Notes under the pieces: model-generated | Told to the model about the DNA's origin: nothing | The model's input: only the letters and a program-made list of their open reading frames with translations | Database searches by the model: none | DNA from: Siphlonurus alternatus | Taxonomy: Eukaryota > Arthropoda > Insecta > Ephemeroptera > Siphlonuridae | Direction: 5' to 3' | Assembly: GCA_949825025.1 (NCBI GenBank) | Contig: OX463783.1 | Span: 14,543,628 to 14,607,627, forward strand | DNA: 64,000 nt | Translations under genes and position numbers: made by a program | Part shown: positions 28,375 to 40,480 of the stretch, one piece after another | Numbering within the stretch: the first letter of the stretch is position 1 | Layout of the letters: each line of letters starts with the position of its first letter

Positions 28375-28743
28375 GGTAGAGATAACACGGATCAGCTGGC
28401 CCAATGCTAAAAAAATCCCATTCATAAAAATTATGAAAAAAAAATTAAAATGTTCTCCTCTACATCCCCTATCAGTAGGTAAAATATCAGGTATACAAAA
28501 ACGAGCTAGTTTTCGAGTTATTAATTTTTAAAGTTAACTAATTTAACATGGAAGTTCCATTTCTTCATGTTAAATTAGAGAACTTTAAAAATTAATAACT
28601 CGAAAACTAGCTCGTTTTTGTATACCTGATATTTTACCTATATACTGATAGGGGATGTAGAGGAGAACATTTAAAAAAATTTTCATAATTTTTAGGAATG
28701 GGATTTTTTAGCATTGGGCCAGCTGATCCGTATTATCTCTACC
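28375..28743. mobile_element. TTAA-flanked MITE, copy 1 (subfamily A)
   Basis: This 369-bp near-perfect palindrome begins ggtagagataacacggatca and ends with the complement, with TTAA on both sides (28371-28374 and 28744-28747). The arms include ctggcccaatgct and gttctcctctacatccccta. A TTAA target duplication is typical of piggyBac-type insertion. No transposase is present. Confidence 0.9.
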
Positions 28744-28834
28744 TTAATTGAAAATACTAAAATTACAGAAACGTAATATGTTAAAAAAAACGCATTACGT
28801 GTAAAATCCATGTTATATTATAATGGTATACCAT

Positions 28835-29090
28835 GCAGTTTGCACACCTCAGAACAACATGAAATTTGCCTCATTTGCTTTAGCTACAGGTTATTCTTCA
28901 AGAGAGATACAGCAGATTTGCAATTTTAGGGGAGGAAAGAAGAGCACCCAGTATAGCCATACCAAGAAAAATTCAAGTTTACCACACACATTCATGTATA
29001 GATTGCGTGACAACGCCACCAAGCAAGCATACAATATATATTAGAGCACAGGAGTAAAATTCGTGCTGTCCTAATTTGTACGGTAAATAA
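28835..29090. mobile_element. Relative of the tacacctcg MITE
   Basis: gcacacctcagaacaacatg at the left and aattcgtgctgtcctaattt at the right, with the interior aagaagagcacccagtatag then ccataccaag. The interior resembles 22898-23113 and 56560-56740. The open frame of 73 codons here has no recognisable domain. Confidence 0.55.
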
Positions 29091-29910
29091 CCGGATTTTA
29101 AAAATGAAAAAAAAAAAAAAATAAATAAAGTAAAAAAAAAAAAAAATACATGAATACAAATTTTGCTTACCTCAAAACTTACTTGAATAATAATTATTTT
29201 TGTATCATACCAATAAGTATGACGTCATATATAAAAGTACTTATTATTTATTAGAGTGTAATATAAGTTGGCGCAGTGTAAGTAGGCGTAACGGTGTGGC
29301 TTATCATTACTTGAAGTAGTTGGTAGGTATATAGGTATGTACCATGAGACTTGTTAGACATCGGTGTGAGTGCATTGCAGTAGGCGGCGCACTTTAGAAT
29401 AAGGAATCGATAATTCCAAGCTTGTTCAGGAATAGTGGGTGGTAGCTAGGGAAAAAGAGAGATTATACCTCACACTTTATGGTTAATTCATGTCTAGTTA
29501 AATAGACATATAAGCTAATTTTATTATTATACCATTAAGTAACTTTCAAAATTGATAATTTAATTATGTATTATTTTGTAATTACATTTATGTTTCGCTA
29601 CATTCATGTTCATGACGTGTATGTGTCAATTATTAATTATTATATAACAATGATGAATTTAAATAGAATTTTATGACGTTTTAAATAATTGATGATGAAT
29701 TGCTTTATACTTGCATTAAAAAGGTGAAAAAATTGAATTAAAAGCAGTGAAAGGTAGTTTTTTTTTTATTTAGCATGGCATTTCAAGAGAAAGTGTAAAG
29801 GGCACATTAATTTTTAACATGTAGTAAAAGGGCATATTGACATGTAAAATATTCTATATATTACACAAGAGCGAGTATTATAGAGAGTTAAAACATAATT
29901 TTAACTCGAG
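29091..29910. other. AT-rich, no gene seen
   Basis: A modestly GC-richer piece at 29270-29460 (ggcgcagtgtaagtaggcgt and nearby) could not be assigned. Confidence 0.5.
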
Positions 29911-30299
29911 AGTCGAGCGTGGCGCAGTGCATTGACCGGTTCTCGTTAGATCACCGAAGTCAGGCTACGTCGAGCGTGGCAGTACTTGGATGGGTGACCG
30001 TTTCAAGTAAAAAAATACGCTGCTCCCTCCCTGGGGTAAATTCATCTTGCTTTCCACCCAGTGCAGTGATGCACTTGTGTGTGGTTCCCCAGGCTTTGGA
30101 CATCGCTTTGGTCCATTGAGAAAAAGTAGAGGTGTCCGTCCTGACTGAGGTTTTCCACGGTTCCCTCAGTCTCACCTCAGCAAATGCTGGGACGCGTAAG
30201 CATGCAGGCCGTGGCCACTATCCGTTCCCTACCTTATCCCTACCCAGTACCCCGCCGCGAGCTGTAAGCTCTTAGGGGTGTATCCTTGTAAAAAAAAAT
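29911..30299 (+). repeat. 5S-rRNA-derived SINE, copy 3 (fuller 5S head)
   Basis: The 5S-like head (29918-30004) is the best preserved in the window. It includes ccggttctcgttagatcacc, gaagtcaggctacgtcgagc and agtacttggatgggtgaccg, so the pol III internal promoter is nearly complete. The central domain is at 30141-30200. The 3' part differs from copies 1 and 2: it ends ccccgccgcgagctgtaagc, then ttaggggtgtatccttgt and an A run. It is therefore a second subfamily with a different tail. Confidence 0.88.
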
Positions 30300-30639
30300 A
30301 TATATTTTTTTTGTCTCTTTAAAATAAATCGATTTAACAATAAATGCATTAAAATTATAAATTTAATAATACATGCAAATAGTGCTTTTATTATGATTGA
30401 CACGTTACATCACTTAATTGCTTTACAATATAGTACATGATATACAATAAGTATATAAATCAATAATGGAAAATGGAAACACAATTGTGTAGCTTTGAAT
30501 ATCATTATATAATAAGTATATTAAAAACTGTAATCAACCAAAAGGTAATAATTTGTACAGTGGCGTTTTTTTAAACAATATGAAACAATATGACGGGGTA
30601 GTTAAAAGTTTTTGTTTTTGTTCTAAACGCAACGTACGT

Positions 30640-30771
<132 letters not shown>

Positions 30772-32274
30772 GTTCAACAACTTTTTATTTTTCTAAAATT
30801 ACAAAACTGTAACCATTATTTTGCATTCAAACTTTGTCCATTGAACGCAGTATTTAAACATTTCCATCACTTTCAATGTTAAAAAATACTTTTTACAGGT
30901 AAAAAAAAAAATGACAATACTCTTTTTTAACAACAATATATAGTAATTTAACAATGAAATCAAATAACAATAAACTTTAAATGAATTTTTTTATTTAATG
31001 TATGTAAATTTTTTGTCACAAAATAGTAACCAAAAAAAATGTTAAAAAATATATTTTCAACACTAAAATAAAATTATATTATTTTTAATTATTATTCTTA
31101 ATGAAGTAAAAAAAAAGAAAGTGATAGTTATAAGGGTATGTTTGGTATAATTTCCTCTTTCTCTCTCTCTTCATTTCTCTCTAATGATAATAGCCTTGCG
31201 TGGTGTAATTTTATCTTAGTATGGTTCGATATTTCAAGGCATGACTGTACAGAAAAAGTAAGCAGGAAGCAAGCAGCAACGAAACGTACGAACGTCTTTA
31301 AGGGGGGTGAATTTTATTAGGAGCCACCATACTCTACTATACCAACCAATGAAGGAATAAAACATGAGAAGAGAGAAAAGTATACAAGGGTATTATTTCG
31401 AGTGGATGAAAAAAAAGAAGTAGTATAAAAGTATTAGAGTAAGAAAATGAGAATTTTAAATTAAAAGAAATCTCCATTACATTCAATTAAGCTTATTATT
31501 GAAAACTATTTACAGTGGTTTTATATAATTTATTTTTATTCAACATGTGGATTTATGAATTATACAATAAAATGCTAGTAATAATAAATGTTATTTTAAA
31601 ACATTTTTGAAGTATTCTCCACAATATTTCTTGTGTAAAAAATTTTATTACTCTGTGATATCATTTATAAATGATAATTTAATTATGTGTGTGTATATTG
31701 ACATTTATTTCTCAAACCTCGACAAAATTCATTAACTTTTCTATGCTTCTTTTATTGTAGAAGATTGCTAATACAGAATTCTGTAGAATAAGTGTAAGTT
31801 TATAATATATATTTACATTTTAACTTTTCATGCATACTCCGTACCATCGTAACTGAATAATGTTACATTTAATTACCATATGCAGTGCAATACTTATCTG
31901 GCATATTTCTCCTTAATTTAATGCATAGCTATTTTTCCTTTGTGCAACTTTACTGCTTTTATAAAACAATTTCAATTTCAAATTTGATTTAATTAAATTT
32001 TAATTCTCAATTTTCTATATATATATAAATTTATTATTATATTTTAATTTTATACTAATTTATACTAAAACTAAAACAATATTTTATGATAATTTTATGT
32101 AAATTTTATAAATGTTTTCAAATATTATTCTAAAAAGACCGTAGTCTTGAAAGTTAACTAAAAGCTATTTTATGTTAATATTTTATACATGTAATTAAGA
32201 TTCGGTTGAATGAACAAAATACCATTATATTTTCCTCAAGAATAATTTTCACTTTATGAAATAATACTCCTCAA

Positions 32275-32275
<1 letters not shown>

Positions 32276-32346
<71 letters not shown>
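32276..32346. repeat. (CT)n microsatellite
   Basis: About 70 bp of CT dinucleotide. It is followed by a GA-rich unique stretch (about 32580-32660) whose overlapping frames reflect low complexity. Confidence 0.97.
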
Positions 32347-32350
<4 letters not shown>

Positions 32351-35203
32351 AGAAATCGTTTGAAGATTGGCAAAGAAATTACATCTAAAAAGACGTTATA
32401 TATTTTCTTCTTCTCTCCATCAGAATCAAGGGTGACGACGAAGCTACGTTATTACTACTACCTGTACAGAGAATTAGATTTGGTCTTTCTGACTAGGGTC
32501 GTGGATCAGAGGCGTTGCTATGCGACGAGAAAACCAGGCAAACCCAATGTGTTCCTCTTTCTCTTGCACATTGGTGGTAGCAGAAGGCAAAGAAGAGGAG
32601 GGAGGAAAAGAGAGAAGGGAGAAGAGAAAATTGCACAGAGAGAGAGAGAAAAGAGGGAATACCAAAAAGTACGAAAACCCTCCAGTTTTTCATCCCCCTC
32701 CTTTTTTTCCCCCATCCGTTTTCCTTTTACATTACACTTACCGTACAGTAAAAATTGGCCAATATACCTTTTAATTATAGTTGTGAAAAAAAAATTATAT
32801 GGTACTTTAAATGTATAATTATACTTAAATTAACTGAAATATATGGTGTTATATATGGTAATATATTTTCTTACTAAGAGAAAAGTTTTAATTTAACTTG
32901 AAAAATAATGTATCAAAATCTTTCTAGTCTTTTTATATAATAAATGTTCTTCCATGAAAAGTAAATGAATACTTGCAAAAATAAAATTGTAAAAAATTTG
33001 CATTCATATTAGAACTTGTTTTTTTTTAAATGAAAGTTTCCGTGTGTAAAATAAAAAGTTAGTTTTCACTTTTCAGTTACCATTGAATTTATAGGGAAAA
33101 AATGAATTATTATTTTCTCATTTTTATGAGACTATGTAGTATGCAGGTATTATTTTTAAATGAAATTATTAAATGTAGAGTTTATGATGTCACTCGATCT
33201 CAATATATTGTTTTTTAAACGTTATTCAACATTATTCTTTTCATTTTCTTGACAAACAATTGTATTTGACGAGACTTAGAAAAATGTAATTAAAAAGAAA
33301 ACAAAGTATAATACACCGCTACGAATTTCTTGATTGCTATTATTTTAAAAAAATGTCCATGGCAGTCTGTTGTTTATTTAAATTAAATTGGTTAAAAAAG
33401 CAGATTGTTTTCTAGCAAAATCTTCAGATCATTTATACTAAAATAATTAGCATAAAATGAATATTTTGTTAATTAAAAAAACAAAAAACAGTTGAATTAT
33501 ATTAATACCAGAATTGAAAATATTCTAAATTTGGTATGAAATTTGAAGGGCAAAATTTTATAGAGATATTAAAAATTCTAGTGTAAAAACCGCTCTTTCA
33601 AAATTGAAAAAATTTGGAGGTACAAGAGAATCTTAATATTTGTTGAACAGTAGTTGTGTTAAGGTTGTCTAAATTTTATTGTAAGTTAGTGCAGTTTCAT
33701 TGAGTGTTATAAGGGTTTAGTGTTGAGTAAACATTGACCAATATCGGAGGCAAACTGCAATTTCGTCTACAATGTCGCTAGACAAACATCACAGAGCTAG
33801 CAGCAGCAGCAGGAGTTGTAGCGTTGCCAAATACGATTTCATTGTGTTCAGAGAGGAGAATGCAATGGTACTTTGTTAAGTCAATATGGAAGCAAGTATT
33901 ATTAAATTTGAGATAATACTTTACTATATCTTGTCTAGGATTATATCTATTGTTATATTTCATATTAAAGAGAGTATTTTTAACCTAATTTCTAAGTGAA
34001 AATGTAAAATTCATGATACAACTTATCGTATTTCATGATTCATGATGATTTTTAATTAAATGTGAATTAATAAATGCATTGTTTCATTATTAATTTAAAT
34101 ATATTTATTATATAAAAATATGTTGTTTAATTATTTTAAGACAGAGTTTTATTATTTTTTTTTTAAATTTCCTAACCATATTTTAAGCAAATTGAAGTAC
34201 ACTATTATATAATATGTTTTAATAAAACTTAATTTAATTCTATAATTAATATAATTCATTATTAGTATACTTAATTTTCTATTAGAATTCAAATGCAGAA
34301 TCCAGAAATTATTTTTTCCCTTCGAGAACAGAAAAATTCATCAAAAGTTGTATGCTGCAAAACCATTATTTGAAAAAAAGTTCACAAAAAAATAAAATTA
34401 ATTTATCTTAATATAATTGACATAAATTTCATATCTAACACACAAAAAAATGTCTACAAAAATAACTATAATATATTATATTCAAAAACCCTTGGAGAAT
34501 TCCAAAACATCAAAACTTACTTTTCACTACCCCCCATTCTGATACAACAATATGTTTTTATTGTTATAAAAGCTATAAAAATACCATTAAGTTCCCTCAA
34601 CTAAGTAATGATTTGATTTATGTTTCTAGTTTAGAATTTTTGTTAGGGAGAGAAAGTAATAGTAAAATAGACAAATTTTAGGTTAGGATTGACAATTTCA
34701 TTCATGAAAAGTAAATGTATGAGTCATTTGGTTTAACCCGTGATTCTCCCCCTCTCTTACTTAGATATAGTACTTTAATATTAACACCACCCTATACTTT
34801 TCCTTCCCTCCCTTCCTCTTTTCCTATAGGAAACATATCTAGTAAACGCCTATACTTATTAACACATAATCATAGTAATCTGACCTCAGGAAATTAAAAG
34901 ATAATTAAAATATAATAAGATTATGTTGTTTGTCACTTTATAATGAATATTTAGTTGGCTTTTAATATAATTACTTTCATGTATGCTATATAAATTATAC
35001 ATCATAATAACATCATATGTACATATGATGCAATATATTTAGATAGTAAATTGTATTATATAGGAAGTGAAATATTAAACGTGTTAATCTGGGAGAGGAG
35101 ATAAATCTATTTATTAATATAGTCGCATTTGAAAGCTGCATTTACAGTTCAAATGCTGTATTTAATAATATTATATTACAACGTAATTAAGTTTTATATG
35201 CAC
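32347..35203. other. AT-rich with a purine-rich stretch, no gene supported
   Basis: Overlapping frames on both strands at 32360-32818 come from a GA-rich low-complexity stretch and have no domain. cagcagcagcagg at about 33798 gives a short alanine run on the minus strand without further support. Confidence 0.5.
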
Positions 35204-35507
35204 AACCTTCATGAAATTTTTTTATTGCAAAATTGGATAGATAAGCTCGATATACACTGTATATTATGTATTGACAATTTTTCAAATTTTTCCTGAAATA
35301 CCCTTAAAACCGTGCTGTAAAACGCTGTGACGTCAGTCATGAAAACATTAAACAAAAAAGCATAAAAAAAGACATTGCATGACTATGACGTCACAGCGTC
35401 TTTCTCCTCGATTTTGAGATGTTGGAGAATTAAAAAAATCTGGAAAAAATTGCCAATATGTAGGTCCTCTATTCAAATGGTTTATAAAAAAAAATATAAA
35501 GGTTGTC
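35204..35507. mobile_element. Divergent relative of the AT-flanked MITE
   Basis: The ends are caaccttcatgaaattttt and aaatataaaggttg, and the arms carry attgcaaaattggatagat and the loop tgacgtca, a layout like the copies at 315, 15095 and 51262 but strongly diverged. It could be a separate family with a similar fold. Confidence 0.5.
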
Positions 35508-35518
35508 CATTGCAAAAA

Positions 35519-35542
35519 AATAATAATAATAATAATAATAAT
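35519..35542. repeat. (AAT)n microsatellite
   Basis: About eight AAT units directly following the MITE-like element at 35204-35507. Confidence 0.9.
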
Positions 35543-36920
35543 TAATGTTCAATATATTACTGGAAAAAATCAAATCAAAATCAATCAATCACTTGGAATT
35601 TTTAAATGAAGAAACGTAGTTATATTTTTATACATTATGATATAATTTTCAGATATTTTATAATGTTATAGTTTTAATTATATTCTTACTAATATTATGG
35701 AACTTTTAAGTTCCATAATAAAATAAAATAATAAAATAATATAATAAAATAATAATGTTATTAATAAAATAACACCTGATAGTACGGTTTTGTAAGGTTA
35801 TATTGGCCGAAAGAAGTCACGTTTTGCCTCTATATTTTCTCCCCGCTGTATTATTTAGGTGTTGAAAAAGTTGCCTACCCTTAAGGCGAAAAAAAAAAAT
35901 GTTCTAAAAAGAGAATACACTATTGATTATTATAAAAATTAATATTTATTTTGTTATTTTATCCAATTAATAGGTAGTTCTAATTCATACAGGATTCAAG
36001 TAACTTCTATAACATATTTATCGATGAATATAATGAATAATGTAAAATAATATTCCATGCACTTTAAAAGGAAAAATTGAACTTCATTATCTTTTTTAAA
36101 GAAATTTTACCCTCTAAATAAATTTAGAGATACTTGAAATACGTAATAAGATGCTGATATTAAAAATATAATAAAAATCGTTATTTTTGTTAAAAGATGA
36201 GTTTTTTCTAATTCATCGATTAAAAAAAAAATATTTTTCGTGGAGTTTGAGATGAGTAATTCATCATTATTTTCACATAAAGGATGTCTCTATATTCTGT
36301 CACATATAAGCCACAGAGATGTATAACAAACAGATTGATGTATTTCGTGTGTCACGTTTAACTATTCAATATATTCCTAATGCTTTTCCGATAATCTACT
36401 TTGTATTGTTTTTCAATTTATCAACTAAATTGAAAATCACTATATATAAATGAATATTTAACATATTGGTGTTCTTTTATATTTTTATCACAAATCTATA
36501 ATTGTAATTATTTTCTAAGCAAAACAAATTTACGATATGTACACTGTACAATTGAATAACAGTAAAATTATTTGAAACGAATCAAAGTAAATAATATTTA
36601 TTTTTATTTTCTATGTATATAATATAAAAGTAAAAAAGAATGAAGCATCGTTATAATATTGCATGAATTGTTTTTACTTTTTTTTCATTTGGTTGGTCAA
36701 ACATTTACATTTGAAGCGAAAGTTATTCTACATTTCGCACGCCTGGGTAGCAGACAACTTTTTGACCTTGTCTGTACGCACAGTTGCATAAATAAACATT
36801 ACCCAGGGGCGCTCTTGAACCCAAGTAGTTCACCGTCTCGTCGCTAAGTGGCAGCACTGCTCGAGCAGCTATAATCGCCAGAAAATTAAAAGACAAATAA
36901 ATTTGTGAGGATATTTTATG
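35543..36920. other. AT-rich, no gene seen
   Basis: Includes a fragment of the gttgcct...aaggcg repeat at about 35870-35886. The rest is unassigned. Confidence 0.55.
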
Positions 36921-36924
36921 TTAA

Positions 36925-37137
36925 GGTAAAGATAATACGGATCAGCTGGCCCAATGCTAAAAAATTCCCATTCATAAAAATTATGAAAAAAATTTAAAAT
37001 GTTCTCCTCTACATCCCCTATCAGTAGGTAAAATATCAGGTATACAAAAACGAGCTAGTTTTCGAGTTATTAATTTTCAAAGTTGACCAATTTAACATAT
37101 ATGGAAGTCCAATTTCGCCATGTTAAATTAGTCAAAA
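36925..37137. mobile_element. TTAA-flanked MITE, copy 2 (subfamily A, left half only)
   Basis: TTAA at 36921-36924 is followed by ggtaaagataatacggatca and the whole left arm plus loop of subfamily A. The match stops at about 37137, where unrelated GC-rich sequence begins. The right arm is absent within the following kilobase. Confidence 0.82.
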
Positions 37138-37385
37138 TTATGGTCCCATAATCCTCTCATTTTCACTCGCCCTCTCGGTGACGGACTGGAGAGTAGCCAT
37201 TACGGCGAAAGCCGTTTGTCACCTTCACAATCATCCTTCCGCAAGGAAGACTTTATCCCATTACCTTCACCTTACATCCCGAGAAGGCGTCTCGGCAGGC
37301 CCAGGATAGTTTTATTGTTAACTCGTGTCCGAGACACACATTACATCGGGACCTGTTATAACTAACTCAACATCAATCAATCAAT
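37137..37385. repeat. GC-rich retroposon-like fragment ending in (ATCA)n
   Basis: The segment is clearly richer in G+C than its surroundings: actcgccctctcggtgacgg, cgaaagccgtttgtcacctt, tcccgagaaggcgtctcggc. It ends aacatcaatcaatcaatc, a short simple-repeat tail like the 3' end of some non-LTR retrotransposons. It abuts the broken TTAA MITE at 36925. No reverse transcriptase frame is present. Confidence 0.45.
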
Positions 37386-37474
37386 CTGAAATTCTAAATA
37401 TATATAAAAATAATAAGATAAAAGTCAATGCATTATTATAGGTCATTTTAAATAATCATAAGAATCAGATTAAT

Positions 37475-37539
<65 letters not shown>

Positions 37540-37541
37540 AT
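37475..37541. repeat. (CA)n-(TA)n compound microsatellite
   Basis: About 22 bp of CA followed by about 45 bp of TA with one interruption. Confidence 0.97.
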
Positions 37542-37646
37542 TAGCTGTAAATAATATATATGGTATGCAGGAAATTTAAATTTGATGCTCGATTCTTTTG
37601 ATTAATTAAAAAATATAAGTATAATGGTATTGAAGATGTATCCGTG

Positions 37647-37958
37647 CAGAGCTAAAGAGACTTCCGTGACATATTATATGACCAGAAATTTGATGGCCTG
37701 AGTGGGGTCCAATTAAGTGTGGCGGCACTGCTGCAGCGCATATATATAGGCTCGGTTAAGACACGGCCCGGCTTTAGCTGGTTGCCAGCTGCGCGCGCAG
37801 CTGAAAGCAATGTGGTGGCATAATGGCACCTAGGATCATGTATGTAATACAAGATCCTTGAATGGCACTCATGCGCTGCAGCAGCGCCGCCACACTTGGA
37901 CTCTGCTCAGGCCATCAGATTTCTTGCCATATGTCATGGAAGTCTCTAAGGGTCTCTG
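37647..37958. mobile_element. MITE with GC-rich hairpin arms
   Basis: The arms agagacttccgtgacatatt...tgatggcctga...gtgtggcggc...ctgctgcagcgcat pair with the right arm across about 90 bp. The loop contains gctgcgcgcgcagc, itself a palindrome. The minus-strand 66-codon frame over the left arm is a shadow of the element. Confidence 0.8.
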
Positions 37959-38615
37959 GAGGCATGGCTTATTTCACTGCATGATGCTACTGAATGTAAT
38001 GCAGATGCTACTATTTTTATTATGTGTGGTATAGGATAAGGGTAAAAAAAAAAATAAATAAAAACATTTTTTAGCAATAATAGCACTCTATTTTTGGCAA
38101 ATACACAATAATTAATTTATGATAACGATAACACATAAAAATAAATGTATATTTGATATATAAAAACAAGAAAAAACAAATATACTTATATGTACACTAA
38201 ATCTAAATTAGCTGTAAAATTCCTTTCTTTTGTTATAATAATTATACTCGTAATATCTGTCATGGCATCATGATTTATACTAATTTTCAAAACATATTTC
38301 TACATAATTTTTACTACAATTTAATTATAAATAGAAATATTTGTATCTTGCTAAAAAAAAAATGCATGCACATTTTATTCTAAAAAAATTTAAATTACAT
38401 ATTTTTAACAATTTTGTTATTTTTCAATGTTTCAACATATTTAACCCATCATTATTTTTTTTAAAGTTATTATTATATTTTTTAGATCACAGATTAATAT
38501 TAATAATGAGGTAAACTATTACATGTGTTAAATACATTATTAGTCCAAAGACAAAACTGATCTCAGACTCTTATCAAAAAGTTTTCTGGGGTGTATTGTG
38601 TTAAAATTTCTTTAA

Positions 38616-38966
38616 GGGTAAGGTAACGCCACCAATGTTAAAAAAAAATCCCTCACACAAAAATTCTGAAAAAAAATTTAAAATGTTCTCCTCTACACCC
38701 CCTATCAGTAGCTAAAATATCAGGTATACAATTACGATCTAGTTTTTGAGTTATGAATTTTTAAAGTTGACTAATTTAACATGGGAGTTTCATTTCTCCA
38801 TGTTAAAGAAGTCAACTTTAAAAATTCATAACTCAAAAACTAGATCGAATTTGTATACCTGATATTTTAGCTACTGATAGGGGGTGTAGTGGAGAACATT
38901 TTAAATTTTTTTCCAGAATTTTTGTGTGAGGTATTTTTTTTTAACATTGGTGGCGTTATCTTACCC
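38616..38966. mobile_element. TTAA-flanked MITE, copy 3 (subfamily B)
   Basis: This 351-bp palindrome starts ggtaaggtaacgccaccaat (after an extra g) and ends with the complement, flanked by TTAA (38612-38615 and 38967-38970). It shares the gttctcctctac and tatcaggtatac core with subfamily A but has different ends (gccaccaatgtt instead of gctggcccaatgct). Confidence 0.9.
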
Positions 38967-39663
38967 TTAACAGTAGTGAAAGCAATCCGCTCCATTTAAA
39001 TAACTCACACCATTATTAAGAAAAATATGTACCAGTTAACTTAACATATGAGTCTATCATCTTGCTTAGTCTTTGGTTATATTATTATCAGCTAATAGCT
39101 GAATTGCAAAGCCCCTAAAAAAGAATCAGTAACATAATATATTACATGGAAAACTTGGCAAAATCATTAAATATCACAAATTCATTGTCATACTTATTTA
39201 TGTTTTATTAAAAAATACAATACTGAAATATTTGTTAAATAATTATTAAATAAAGCATTTTATAATTGTTATAAATATAAAATTTATTATTGCTATTAAA
39301 TGATTATGCCAATAAGTCATACCGAAAAGAAAAATCATTTCCATTGGCACTTTTTAAAAGCAAAATTATAACAACTGTCATTTGCTTTTAAAAAAAGTGC
39401 ACTGGTTTTGATTTAATCTTGGAATGTCAAATAACTTAATTAATTACTATAAAGATTGCATATTATTATATACTATATAGTAATGTTGTATTATGCTTTT
39501 GCAAGTAGACTGATATAATGTTGATACTCAAGCATTATTAAACATAATTTACATCATCAAAATTAATAGTTATTATGTTCATTTGTGCTGGTTTTGATAT
39601 TTGTGTTAAAAAAGAGCTACTTTTATTATGGAGTGTAATATTTTGGTACAGTATTATTACAAG

Positions 39664-39958
39664 CATTGAGCTCTATACAAGGCTAGAGGGCTAATCAGCT
39701 GTTTTAGGCGCGCACGGCGTCTGGGAGGAAAGTGGGTGGTGGTCGGTGCTATCGAATGCCTGGTTGACCAACCTAAGAAAGTTTCCTTATAAAATAAGTA
39801 TTAAAAGTTACACTGCAGTTGGCAATTCTGAGGAGAATACGTTGGAATGTGTGACGAAAGCGCAATCTCCCACCCACTTCCTCCCGCCGGACCGTGCGCA
39901 CAGTTTAACATTGAGAAGTATAGGGCATTATCCCTCTAGCCTTGTATAGAGCTCAATG
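39664..39958. mobile_element. MITE with perfect 8-bp target duplication
   Basis: A perfect 27-bp terminal inverted repeat starts cattgagctctatacaaggc. It is flanked by attacaag at 39656-39663 and again at 39959-39966. The inside is GC-richer than its surroundings (ggcgcgcacggcgtctggga; cttcctcccgccggaccgtg) and partly palindromic. An 8-bp duplication points to hAT-type integration. No transposase is present. Confidence 0.92.
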
Positions 39959-40082
39959 ATTACAAGTTATATTCATGTATCAATAATTGCAAATATTAAC
40001 AAACAAACAAAATATGAGAGCTTATTTAGTATACAAAATGTTTAGTTCAGTATGCCTGTTTTTTTGTTTTGTAGAAGAAATT

Positions 40083-40480
40083 CAATGTACACCACAGGAC
40101 ACCAAGAACTTTACCTCAGCTCTAAATGAGGGCAATGCCACACAGTCTATGGAGGTGAGGTGATAAAACATTTTAGGGATGACCATACTGGTTAATCTTT
40201 TTTACTTTTGCTAAAATTGTAAATCAGAATCTTTATGTCTCTTAGAACAGCTAGTTATAGCTTTGGCAAATTAGGCAGGGGTTAAATTCACATGACCTGA
40301 AGTATACGCCACGGGACACCAAACATTACCCCCATTTAATTTGCAAGTTTTGCAGCTTTAAAAACAAGCTCTAGATCTGTGATTTTTAAAAAGTAGAGCC
40401 ATCCCTAGCAAAATTCAAATTAGCACGTTTCGATTATAGACTTGGTGGCAACATCCACAAAAAGAGCAGGGGATTCCAGA
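40083..40480. repeat. Fragments of the tacacctcg MITE family
   Basis: Two pieces, tgtacaccacaggacaccaa at 40086 and agtatacgccacgggacacc at 40302, resemble the family ends at 22898. Their interiors are worn. Confidence 0.4.

Noticed and set aside
28093..28425. 110-codon minus-strand frame
   Set aside because: It overlaps a hairpin MITE and the end of a TTAA MITE and has no family resemblance.
32360..32818. 152-codon plus-strand frame, the longest in the window
   Set aside because: It crosses a GA-rich low-complexity stretch with open frames on both strands and no recognisable domain or splice context.
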